From CAYVDH01 sp964450355 (GTDB taxonomy: Bacteria > Bacteroidota > Bacteroidia > NS11-12g > UBA955), in assembly GCA_964450355.1 (NCBI GenBank), contig CAYVDH010000191.1, forward strand, positions 1-6,542: a DNA stretch of 6,542 nucleotides, read 5' to 3'. The notes under the pieces are model-generated. The model saw nothing but the letters and a program-made list of their open reading frames with translations. It made no database searches and had not been told where the DNA came from. The position numbers and the translations under genes are program-made. This document shows, one piece after another, positions 1 to 6,272 of the stretch. How positions within the stretch are numbered: the first letter of the stretch is position 1; every line of letters starts with the position of its first letter.

Positions 1-3000
1 AAATATCGCCGTTTTGATACCCTTTTGTTGCATTTTTGATGATTAAGTTAGCATTTGGCATTGCTGTGTTTTTATAATACTCAATTAATGAACCATAAGT
101 GGTTAATTGTTCTGATTGTTGTTCTAAATGACTTTTGAATTGCTGATTTATATAATCTGCATTTTTCTGTTCTCGTTCAATATTTGTTTTTGCGGCTTTC
201 GCTTTTGCTATATTACTCCCTGCAAATAGAGGGACTGCAATACCAACTGTAAATCCTTGAAATTGAGGAGAATTATTATAATAGGTTGATGTTCCGTTTA
301 CATCTTGATTACCTGTAATAGATTGCAAAAAATAACCAACTGAAAAATCTGGACTTAATGCAGATTTTTCGACTTTATGTATTGCTTGCGCTATTTGAAC
401 TTGTTGATTTGCTAATTGAACTATTGGATTTTGTTTTACCATTGAACTATCAACTTTTGCCATAGCTGGATATGGCACAAATGAAGTGTCTATTGCTATA
501 AAATCAGTTTTTAGATCTAAAATTACTTTTAGCTTTGATTTTTCAATTGCAATTTGTGCTTTATTTTGCTTGATTTTTTGTTCTAATTCTTGCTGTTTAG
601 CCGATGCAATTGTTTTTTCTAAAGCATTTGTTTCACCAGTTTGAAACTTTAAATTAGCTGACTTTACAAATTTTTGCATTACCACATTTTGCTTTTCTAA
701 AACGTCATTTTCTTTTTCATAATACAATAAGGTATTCCAAGATTGTCTAATTGAATAGGTTACTTCTTGTTTTGAAACACCTAATTTAGTTGCACTAGCA
801 TTACTATATTCTTTAAGCAAGTTTCTTTTTGCACTTATTTGAAAAGGATTAAAACTTTGACTGATATTAAAATTTTTATCTTGAGCTTGCGAATTTATTT
901 GCCCAAAAGTACCTAACAATTCCGTTTTAGGAAGTTCAAATGCTGTTTTTTGCATTTGCGTTTGCATTTTTACTTCTAATTCTGAAGCTTGAATATTTTG
1001 ATTGTTTTTTAATCCAATTTCAAGTGCTTGTTTTACATCAAGTTTCTGAGTTTCTTGTGCGGTAACAGTAAATGAACCTAGTAAAAAAGCAATTACTAAA
1101 GCCGAATTATTCATAGTTTTTCTTTTAATTTTTATGCCTTTTTCAAAGTATAAATACAGAATTGGTAAAACTATTAATGTCAATAAAGTAGCCGTTATTA
1201 ATCCGCCAATTACAACAGTTGCTAATGGTTTTTGAACCTCTGCTCCTGCACTACTACTTATAGCCATTGGGAGAAATCCAAGAGAAGCTACTGCAGCAGT
1301 TAATATTACAGGTCTTAATCTTACTTTAGTTCCTTCCTTTATTCTGTCATATACATTATCCATACCTTGCTTTTTAAGTTCATTAAAATATCCAATTAAC
1401 ACAATACCATTTAATACGGCTACACCAAAAAGGGCAATAAATCCAACTCCTGCGGAAATACTAAACGGCATATCTCGTAACCATAACGCCACAATACCAC
1501 CAATGGCAGATAATGGAATAGCTGTAAATATTAATAAAGATTGTTTGATTGAATTAAATGTAAAATAAAGTAATACTAAAATTAATCCTAAAGCAATAGG
1601 AACAGCAACAGAAAGTCGTTTGTTTGCTTCGATAAGATTTTCAAATTGTCCGCCATAAGTAGTATAATATCCTTCTGGTAATTTTAGTTTATCGTCTAAT
1701 TTAGCTTGAATGGTTTCTACTACTGTTTTTACATCAGCACCACGAACATTGAAACCTACAACAATTCTACGTTTTCCGTTTTCACGAGAAATTTGCATTG
1801 GTCCATCTTCATATTTTACATCTGCAATTTGTTCTAAAGGTATTTGACTACCTGATGGTAAGGTTACAAATAGAGCTTTTAGATTTTCAATATCTTTTCG
1901 ACTATCATTATCTAATCGTACAACTAAATCGAAACGTTTTTCGCCTTCATATACAACTCCTGCTGTTTCTCCTGCAAAACCCATACGAACAACTTTATTT
2001 AAGTCGCCAATTTTTAAACCATATAATGCTAATTTATCTTTATTGTATCTAATTGTTATTTGTGGTAAACCTGCTACACGTTCTGCTTTAGCATCTGAAA
2101 CACCTTCAATACCATTAATTAACTGCACTACTTCTTCACCTTTGCTAACTAACATATCAATATCGTCACCAAAAATTTTAACGGCAACATCACTTCTTAC
2201 ACCTGTCATTAACTCATTAAAACGCATTTGAATAGGTTGGGAAAACTCAGTAAACGCACCTGGAATATCTGACAAAGCATGTTCCATTTTTTCCATTAGT
2301 TCTTCTTTGGTTTCAGCTGATGTCCATTCACTTTTATCCTTTAAAAGAATAATCATATCTCCTGCTTCAATGGGCATTGGGTCTGTAGGAATTTCAGCCG
2401 AACCAATTTTGGTTACAATCATTTTTACTTCGGGAAACTTATCTCTTAAAATTTGTTCTGCTTTTGTAGTTGCTTCCACTTCTTGCGATAATGAACTACC
2501 CGAAGCAATGATTAAATGAGTTGCGATGTCACCTTCGTCAAGAGTAGGAATGAATTCGCCACCCAATGAATTAAAGAGGAATAAAGAAGCCACAAATAAT
2601 GCCACAGCAACCGCAATAATTGCTGCTTTAGCTTGGAGTGCTTTTTCTAAAATTGGATTGTAAAAGTTATAAATGGTATCGATAATTTTATCACTAAAAT
2701 TCTTTTTATGTCCTGTTTGTTTTTTTAATGCCAAAGCCGACATCATAGGGACGTAAGTTAAAGACAATATAAATGCTCCTAATATGGCAAATGAAACTGT
2801 TTGTGCCATTGGTCCAAACATTTTACCTTCGATCCCTACTAACGCTAAAATAGGCAGATATACAATTAAGATGATTATTTCTCCAAAAGCCGCACTACTT
2901 CTAATTTTTGAAGAAGCATGGTACACTTCATCATTCATTTCCTTGGCAGTTAGTTTACCTTTCTTACTGACTTGGAGTCGATGAATAATAGCTTCTACTA

Positions 3001-4231
3001 TAATAACAGCACCATCTACAATTAGCCCAAAATCGATAGCACCTAAACTCATTAAATTACCACTCACTCCAAAAAGTTTCATCATAGAAATGGCAAATAA
3101 TAATGCCAATGGAATAACCGAAGCAACCACTAAACCTGCCCTCCAATTACCAAGTAGTAATACTAAAATGAAAATAACTATTAATGCTCCTTCAATTAAA
3201 TTAGTTTGAACTGTACTTATAGCTTTGTTTACTAAAACGGTTCTGTCCATAAACGCCTCAATTTCTACACCTTCGGGAAGTGATTTCTTGATTTGTTCCA
3301 TTTTCTCTTTCACAACCTTAACAACTTCGCCACTATTTTCACCTTTAAGCATCATTACCATTCCCGATACTTCTTCGCCTTTTCCATCTTTAGTTACAGC
3401 TCCATAACGAATACTACTACCTATTTGAACCTTTGCAACATCACGAATAAGAATAGGAATACCATTTTGATTTTTAACCACTATTTTATTTATATCGTCG
3501 ATGCTACTGACCATTCCGACACCTCTAATAAAATAAGCATAAGGTTTTTTATCTATGTATGCACCACCTGTATTTTCATTATTATTTTCTAATGCTTCAA
3601 ATATTTCAGTGATGGTTGTATTCATACTTCTTAGCTTGTCTGGAACAACAGCTATTTCATATTGTTTTAGGTTTCCACCTAAAGTATTTACTTCAGCTAC
3701 ACCTTTTGTACCGATTAATTGGGGCTTTATTATCCAATCTTGAATGGTTCTTAAATCAGTAGCGTTGTATTTTTCTTCGTACCCTTTTTTGGGAAATACT
3801 ACATATTGGTATATTTCGCCTAAACCTGTACTTACTGGCGACATTTCAGGAGTTCCAACGCCTTTTGGTATGGTGTTTTCGGCTTCTTTTATTCGTTCTG
3901 AAATTTGTGCTCTTGCCCAATAAATATCTACTTCTTCTTTAAATACAACAGTTACAACACTTAATCCAAAACGACTTATTGAACGAAGTTCAACAATATC
4001 AGGAATTGATTTAACCGATTGCTCTATTGGATAGGTAATAAATTGCTCTACTTCTTGTGTAGCTAAAGTTGGAGAGCTTGTAATAATTTGTACTTGATTA
4101 TTTGTAATATCTGGTAATGCATCTATAGGTAAAGTATAAAGTGAATAACTACCAACGATAACTAATACGAGTGTGAAAAGCCCAATAATAAATTTATTAT
4201 TGATACTAAAATGAATGATTTTATCTAACAT
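1..4231 (-). CDS. czcA: CzcA-type heavy-metal RND efflux pump fused in frame to a TolC/CzcC-type outer-membrane factor (C-terminus cut by the window edge)
   Basis: One open frame runs from the ATG at 4231-4229 to the left edge: 1,410 codons with no stop. Residues 1 to about 1036 are a full-length proton-driven RND metal exporter of the inner membrane. It has a first membrane helix near 12-32 followed by LPIDALPDIT, helices from about 346, and the helix-IV motif DFGLIVDGAVIIVE, in which D400, D406 and E413 match the proton-relay residues of CzcA. This signature favours Zn/Co/Cd-type (HME1-like) export over CusA-type Cu/Ag, but substrate is inferred. Near the end come GFLPMA and GAEVQKPLATVVIGG, both family hallmarks. 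After FEKGIKIKRKT, residue 1040 starts a second module: a signal peptide (1040-1059, ending TVTAQ), then two outer-membrane-efflux repeats (about 1062-1230 and 1240-1410; VPLFAG in the second). Such fusions occur in Flavobacteriia; from memory they are about 1,440-1,460 residues, so a few dozen are missing. The start is preceded by an A-rich leader with no Shine-Dalgarno. It probably shares an operon with the small His/Cys-rich gene upstream. Confidence 0.95.
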   Translation of the reverse strand, partial: MLDKIIHFSINNKFIIGLFTLVLVIVGSYSLYTLPIDALPDITNNQVQIITSSPTLATQEVEQFITYPIEQSVKSIPDIVELRSISRFGLSVVTVVFKEEVDIYWARAQISERIKEAENTIPKGVGTPEMSPVSTGLGEIYQYVVFPKKGYEEKYNATDLRTIQDWIIKPQLIGTKGVAEVNTLGGNLKQYEIAVVPDKLRSMNTTITEIFEALENNNENTGGAYIDKKPYAYFIRGVGMVSSIDDINKIVVKNQNGIPILIRDVAKVQIGSSIRYGAVTKDGKGEEVSGMVMMLKGENSGEVVKVVKEKMEQIKKSLPEGVEIEAFMDRTVLVNKAISTVQTNLIEGALIVIFILVLLLGNWRAGLVVASVIPLALLFAISMMKLFGVSGNLMSLGAIDFGLIVDGAVIIVEAIIHRLQVSKKGKLTAKEMNDEVYHASSKIRSSAAFGEIIILIVYLPILALVGIEGKMFGPMAQTVSFAILGAFILSLTYVPMMSALALKKQTGHKKNFSDKIIDTIYNFYNPILEKALQAKAAIIAVAVALFVASLFLFNSLGGEFIPTLDEGDIATHLIIASGSSLSQEVEATTKAEQILRDKFPEVKMIVTKIGSAEIPTDPMPIEAGDMIILLKDKSEWTSAETKEELMEKMEHALSDIPGAFTEFSQPIQMRFNELMTGVRSDVAVKIFGDDIDMLVSKGEEVVQLINGIEGVSDAKAERVAGLPQITIRYNKDKLALYGLKIGDLNKVVRMGFAGETAGVVYEGEKRFDLVVRLDNDSRKDIENLKALFVTLPSGSQIPLEQIADVKYEDGPMQISRENGKRRIVVGFNVRGADVKTVVETIQAKLDDKLKLPEGYYTTYGGQFENLIEANKRLSVAVPIALGLILVLLYFTFNSIKQSLLIFTAIPLSAIGGIVALWLRDMPFSISAGVGFIALFGVAVLNGIVLIGYFNELKKQGMDNVYDRIKEGTKVRLRPVILTAAVASLGFLPMAISSSAGAEVQKPLATVVIGGLITATLLTLIVLPILYLYFEKGIKIKRKTMNNSALVIAFLLGSFTVTAQETQKLDVKQALEIGLKNNQNIQASELEVKMQTQMQKTAFELPKTELLGTFGQINSQAQDKNFNISQSFNPFQISAKRNLLKEYSNASATKLGVSKQEVTYSIRQSWNTLLYYEKENDVLEKQNVVMQKFVKSANLKFQTGETNALEKTIASAKQQELEQKIKQNKAQIAIEKSKLKVILDLKTDFIAIDTSFVPYPAMAKVDSSMVKQNPIVQLANQQVQIAQAIHKVEKSALSPDFSVGYFLQSITGNQDVNGTSTYYNNSPQFQGFTVGIAVPLFAGSNIAKAKAAKTNIEREQKNADYINQQFKSHLEQQSEQLTTYGSLIEYYKNTAMPNANLIIKNATKGYQNGDI
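1055..1137 (-). other. RND/outer-membrane-factor junction with internal ATG and signal peptide inside the fusion gene
   Basis: The ATG at 1114-1112 is in frame with the pump start (1039 codons upstream) and opens a typical secretion signal: MNN, the hydrophobic stretch ALVIAFLLG, then a TVTAQ cleavage-like end. Just before it, the pump's last helix ends in the basic tail KGIKIKRKT, and the DNA ahead of the ATG is A-rich, like Bacteroidetes translation starts. The fused chain could be cut by signal peptidase, or the channel could also be made from this internal start. The sequence does not say which is used. Confidence 0.7.
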
Positions 4232-4253
4232 TTTTATTATATAATGAATTAAT

Positions 4254-4292
4254 AAACAGGAGAACTGTTTTCTTTTTTTAAGTTGCTTAAAA
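4254..4292 (-). repeat. Two short hairpins in the leader just upstream of the czcA-type gene
   Basis: AAACAG (4254-4259) pairs with CTGTTT (4265-4270) around a 5-nt loop, and TTTTAAG (4276-4282) pairs with CTTAAAA (4286-4292) around a 3-nt loop. Both lie in the 97-bp gap between the small upstream gene and the pump start. The first ends about 22 nt before the ATG. They may affect mRNA processing or translation; the stems are short and AT-rich, so function is uncertain. Confidence 0.35.
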
Positions 4293-4305
4293 GACACAAC
4301 ATGTT

Positions 4306-4325
4306 AACCCGAAATTACTCGGGTT
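4306..4325 (-). other. Hairpin directly after the stop codon of the small His/Cys-rich gene
   Basis: AACCCGA (4306-4312) and TCGGGTT (4319-4325) form a perfect 7-bp stem with a 6-nt loop, three bases past the TAA at 4331-4329. On the minus strand it is followed by AACATG rather than a T-run, so it is a poor intrinsic terminator. It is more likely a stabilising or partial-attenuation element between two operon genes. Confidence 0.5.
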
Positions 4326-4328
4326 TCA

Positions 4329-4655
4329 TTATACTATTTGAGGTGGTTGCCAAATACTACTAAAGAAATTGGCATACAAATTAGATTTGTAAATGGAGTT
4401 TAGCGTTTCAATTTCTTCAATTGAGTTATGAAAATTAAAAACTACTGTAGGCACACAAGACAATACGCTTTGTCCACAACAGTTACAAATACAAAAAGGA
4501 GAACAAGCATCATTTTCCTGATCGTGTGAATGATTATCGTGGTTTGTGCCTATTTCACTTGAAGTATGAGCAAAATTAGATGCCTCCATATCTGCACATG
4601 GCAAACATGAAAGTATTACTAAATAGATTGATAATATGTAGCTTAAAAATTTCAC
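4329..4655 (-). CDS. Small exported His/Cys-rich protein, DUF6660-like, ahead of the metal pump
   Basis: This is a 108-residue protein of unknown biochemical function that resembles the DUF6660 family often found beside CzcA-type pumps in Flavobacteriia (recalled, not searched). An N-terminal signal sequence covers about 1-21 (hydrophobic 4-16, ending SCLPCAD), so the product should reach the periplasm or be membrane-anchored. C17 in ILSC is a marginal lipobox. A His/Asp patch HDNHSHD (39-45) is followed by the Cys cluster CSPFCICNCC (51-60), and the protein ends in WQPPQIV, a family-like tail. Clustered His and Cys suggest binding of soft or borderline metal ions, perhaps as a chaperone or buffer for the pump; this is inference. 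The start is GTG: no in-frame ATG lies just upstream, and the next internal ATG (residue 23) would remove the signal sequence. It sits 43 bp after the integrase stop and 97 bp before the pump start, all on one strand. Confidence 0.8.
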   Translation of the reverse strand: MKFLSYILSIYLVILSCLPCADMEASNFAHTSSEIGTNHDNHSHDQENDACSPFCICNCCGQSVLSCVPTVVFNFHNSIEEIETLNSIYKSNLYANFFSSIWQPPQIV

Positions 4656-4658
4656 AGC

Positions 4659-4702
4659 AGTAAAAGTAGTAAAATTATTTTTTAGTTTTTACGTTTTACT
4701 AC
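4659..4702 (-). promoter_or_regulatory. Operator-like dyad and possible promoter upstream of the metal-resistance genes
   Basis: GTAGTAAAA (4666-4674) and TTTTACTAC (4694-4702) form a perfect 9-bp inverted repeat with a 19-bp spacer. A further direct copy of AGTAAAA lies at 4659-4665, nine bases from the copy at 4668-4674. On the minus strand TAATTTTA (4677-4670) matches the Bacteroidetes -7 element TAnnTTTG at 7 of 8 positions and overlaps one arm. No TTG is present at the -33 distance, which would fit activator or repressor control. The dyad fills the gap between integrase and small gene and covers the integrase stop codon. Confidence 0.35.
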
Positions 4703-5940
4703 ACTTCTTTAGTATTCAACTTAAAACTAGAACTAAATTTATCTTTCAATATTTTCATATCCTCACTTACTTTTTTATCTAATACTTTGGCATAATGTTG
4801 GGTTGTTCGGAGGTTTTTATGCCCAAGCATTTTGCTAACGGATTCGATGGAAACACCATTGGTTAGGGTTACAGTAGTGGCAAAAGTATGACGGGCAATG
4901 TGAAAGGTTAATTCTTTGTTGATGTTGCATACAGCTGCTATTTCTTTTAAATACGCATTCATTTTTTGATTACTCAAGATTGGTAACAGTCTATCCTGGT
5001 TTAATGCTTGTGGATGGTTTTCGTATTTGTCGATTATCATTTGGGTGACCGGTAGGATTGGAATTTTAGAAGCACTTTCGGTTTTTTGACGGTGGGTGAA
5101 TATCCATTTCTCGCCATCAATACCAATGCTTACGTGCGATTTAGTTAGGTTTTTGACATCGATGTATGCTAATCCTGTAAAGCAGCTAAAAAGGAAGATA
5201 TCGCGGACTAATGAAAGTCGGTCGGTTCCGAAGTCTTTGTTAATGATTTCTTGGATTTCTTCTTCGGATAGGTAGACACGGTCAACTTCTTTGACTTTGG
5301 ATTTGTAGTTCGCAAATGGGTTTTTGTCTAGCCAATGATTGGCCAAACAAATTTTAATGATCTTGTTGAAGTTCTTGATGTATTTGACTGCTGTGTTATT
5401 GGCACAATTGCGGACCGTACGCAAATAAAATTCGTAATCGGAGATAAAGGCATGGTCTATCTTCAGTATATCAATATCGGTTATGTTGTATTTCCACATC
5501 AAAAAGTCTTTGGTGTGTTTAAGTGAAGTTTCATACCGCTCCAATGTTCCTGGTGCGTATTCTTTTCCGATTAGTGCTTTGATTTTGTTGTTGTGGTCGA
5601 TGAAGATGGGGATTAGGGTGCGGGTGCGTTCTTGACAACCAAACATTTCATTTTTTAGGCTTTCAGAGGTAACTTTACTATCTTTTTTAAATAGTCTTTT
5701 TTCTGCTTCTAAAACTTGATTTTTCAAATAATCAAGATGACTATTTATTGTTCGAGCTTCTTCACTTGACCCCTTAACTTTGTTCCCTTCTATTGACCAT
5801 TTTTCAATATTCACGTATTTCATACTGCTAAATTCAAACCTCTTTGATTCGACTGTAACTCTTACGTAAATTGGAGAAATCCCTTGACTGTTGGCTTTAG
5901 CTCTTTTAATGTAAAAGAGAATTGATACTGTTGTGTTCAT
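4699..5940 (-). CDS. Tyrosine recombinase (integrase) of a Bacteroidetes mobile element
   Basis: This complete 413-residue site-specific integrase catalyses insertion and excision of the element that carries it. Domains in order: an N-terminal arm-DNA-binding domain (about 3-90, starting VSILFYIKRAK), a SAM-like core-binding domain (about 105-205), and the catalytic domain (about 220-400). Catalytic residues visible are K286 in RQKTES, H347 and R350 in HIARHTF, H374 in LGHKN and the nucleophile Y383 in TTQHYAKV. The usual first arginine, in the TGLR motif, is alanine here (TGLAYIDV, A258); several Bacteroidetes integrases, including IntDOT of CTnDOT, also lack it, so the enzyme need not be dead. 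Length is normal for the family. The ATG start has a promoter-like sequence 13 bp upstream and repeat boxes behind it. No terminator separates it from the metal genes downstream. GC content is uneven: about 39% over 4801-5640, about 31% over 5641-5940 and about 23% over 4681-4800, a possible sign of mosaic origin. Confidence 0.95.
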   Translation of the reverse strand: MNTTVSILFYIKRAKANSQGISPIYVRVTVESKRFEFSSMKYVNIEKWSIEGNKVKGSSEEARTINSHLDYLKNQVLEAEKRLFKKDSKVTSESLKNEMFGCQERTRTLIPIFIDHNNKIKALIGKEYAPGTLERYETSLKHTKDFLMWKYNITDIDILKIDHAFISDYEFYLRTVRNCANNTAVKYIKNFNKIIKICLANHWLDKNPFANYKSKVKEVDRVYLSEEEIQEIINKDFGTDRLSLVRDIFLFSCFTGLAYIDVKNLTKSHVSIGIDGEKWIFTHRQKTESASKIPILPVTQMIIDKYENHPQALNQDRLLPILSNQKMNAYLKEIAAVCNINKELTFHIARHTFATTVTLTNGVSIESVSKMLGHKNLRTTQHYAKVLDKKVSEDMKILKDKFSSSFKLNTKEV

Positions 5941-5951
5941 GGTTGGTAACC
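5941..5951. repeat. GGTT-n-AACC box next to the integrase start
   Basis: GGTTGGTAACC abuts the integrase ATG. It is one of several GGTT/AACC inverted boxes between the integrase start and the attachment site (others at 6015-6024, 6025-6035 and 6173-6184). Its place between promoter and start codon would let a bound protein, perhaps the integrase itself, block expression. That role is inference. Confidence 0.35.
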
Positions 5952-5953
5952 TT

Positions 5954-5982
5954 TAAAGTTAGTATTAAATTAAATCATTCAA
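5954..5982 (-). promoter_or_regulatory. Candidate Bacteroidetes-type promoter of the integrase gene
   Basis: On the minus strand TTG (5982-5980) is followed after 18 bp by TAACTTTA (5961-5954), which matches the -7 consensus TAnnTTTG at 7 of 8 positions. The spacing fits the family's -33/-7 arrangement. The start codon lies 13 bp downstream of the -7 element, so the leader would be very short. The DNA is AT-rich, so a chance match cannot be excluded. Confidence 0.4.
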
Positions 5983-6013
5983 TAGTTTTACACAAGATGT
6001 TTAAATTTTGAAG

Positions 6014-6035
6014 CGGTTCTAACCGGTTGTAAACC
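6014..6035. repeat. Tandem 10-bp repeat forming two GGTT-n-AACC boxes
   Basis: CGGTTCTAAC (6014-6023) is followed directly by CGGTTGTAAA (6024-6033), 8 of 10 bases alike. Each copy reads as an inverted box, GGTTCTAACC (6015-6024) and GGTTGTAAACC (6025-6035). The 10-bp period would put two bound proteins on the same face of the helix. It lies about 75-95 bp upstream of the integrase start. Confidence 0.5.
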
Positions 6036-6050
6036 CCCGCTTTATTTGAT

Positions 6051-6087
6051 AGGTGTCACTTCTTTTTTTAAAAAACAGGTGACACCT
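6051..6087. repeat. 37-base near-perfect palindrome with AGGTGTCAC arms
   Basis: AGGTGTCAC (6051-6059) and GTGACACCT (6079-6087) are perfect 9-bp arms. Pairing continues inward through the T-run/A-run to a centre at 6069, with one G-T pair and one C-C mismatch. It is not at the end of any gene and ends in no T-run, so it is better read as a protein-binding or arm site than as a terminator. Confidence 0.6.
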
Positions 6088-6104
6088 TCAAAGACACCTT
6101 TGAC
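6081..6104. repeat. Tandem 12-bp repeat of the GACACCTT box
   Basis: GACACCTT occurs at 6081-6088 and again at 6093-6100, a 12-bp period; the first copy is part of the right arm of the palindrome at 6051-6087. The second copy sits inside a further small inverted repeat, TCAAAG (6088-6093) with CTTTGA (6098-6103). The box is the complement of AGGTGTC, which recurs near the attachment site. It could be an arm-type integrase site or an excisionase site. Confidence 0.5.
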
Positions 6105-6142
6105 ATTGATATTTAATGAACACTTTTGAAATACCATAAACG

Positions 6143-6178
6143 AAAAAACCCACTAAATCATTAAATTTAGTGGGTTTT
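6143..6178 (-). terminator. Strong intrinsic terminator (14-bp stem) just past the tRNA 3' fragment
   Basis: AAAACCCACTAAAT (6145-6158) pairs perfectly with ATTTAGTGGGTTTT (6165-6178) around a 6-nt loop. Read on the minus strand the second arm ends in six T residues before CG, so it works best leftward; the other direction has only four T. It lies 20 bp beyond the CCA of the tRNA 3' fragment, the normal place for a tRNA terminator, and would also stop outside transcription from entering the integrase region. Confidence 0.85.
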
Positions 6179-6198
6179 GTAACCATTTGCTTTTCAGC

Positions 6199-6219
6199 TG
6201 GCGGAGAAAGAGGGATTTG
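6199..6219 (-). other. tRNA 3'-end fragment (probably tRNA-Ser): attachment-site remnant
   Basis: On the minus strand this reads CAAAT (T-loop end), CCCTC (3' strand of the T-stem), TTTCTCC (3' strand of the acceptor), discriminator G and CCA, exactly the order of a tRNA 3' end. The tRNA-like match stops near 6220: the expected GAGGG T-stem strand is absent and no D-arm, anticodon arm or 5' acceptor appears at the expected distance of about 85-90 bases to the right. Break-off within the T-loop is typical for integrases that use tRNA 3' ends. Assignment to tRNA-Ser rests on resemblance of the acceptor sequence and is tentative. Confidence 0.7.
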
Positions 6220-6231
6220 TAACACCTCTCC
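6210..6231. repeat. Imperfect inverted repeat around the presumed crossover site
   Basis: On the minus strand GGAGAGG (6231-6225) faces CCCTC (6214-6210) and the following TTTCTCC across TGTTACAAAT. GAGG/CCTC flank the T-loop remnant as core-type integrase half-sites would. GGAGAGGTG also resembles the first nine bases of a tRNA-Ser, so a collapsed tRNA with its middle deleted is an alternative reading. Confidence 0.4.
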
Positions 6232-6272
6232 TATTCCTTTATTTATAAGGCTTCCGATCTTTATCAAAATGA

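Noticed and set aside
1798..3743. Several plus-strand open frames of 60-99 codons opposite the pump gene
   Set aside because: They lie wholly inside the minus-strand RND coding sequence, have low-complexity or hydrophobic translations and no recognisable domains; they are antisense shadows.
1..4231. Assignment of the pump to Cu/Ag export (CusA)
   Set aside because: The helix-IV residues D400, D406 and E413 follow the CzcA-type pattern; substrate cannot be fixed from sequence alone, but Cu/Ag is less likely.
4306..4325. Intrinsic terminator between the small gene and the pump gene
   Set aside because: The 7-bp stem is not followed by a T-run on the minus strand; kept only as a hairpin.
4329..4655. 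CusF-like or metallothionein identity for the small protein
   Set aside because: The Cys/His pattern and C-terminal WQPPQIV fit neither family; a DUF6660-like label without a function is safer.
5335..5526. Plus-strand 63-codon frame inside the integrase gene
   Set aside because: It is antisense to a complete, conserved integrase and shows no family features.
6042..6137. Minus-strand 31-codon frame from ATG 6137 with a KGVFEGVT-like repeat
   Set aside because: The apparent protein repeat is just the 12-bp DNA repeat read through; it is very short and covers the palindrome, so a DNA-level role is more likely.
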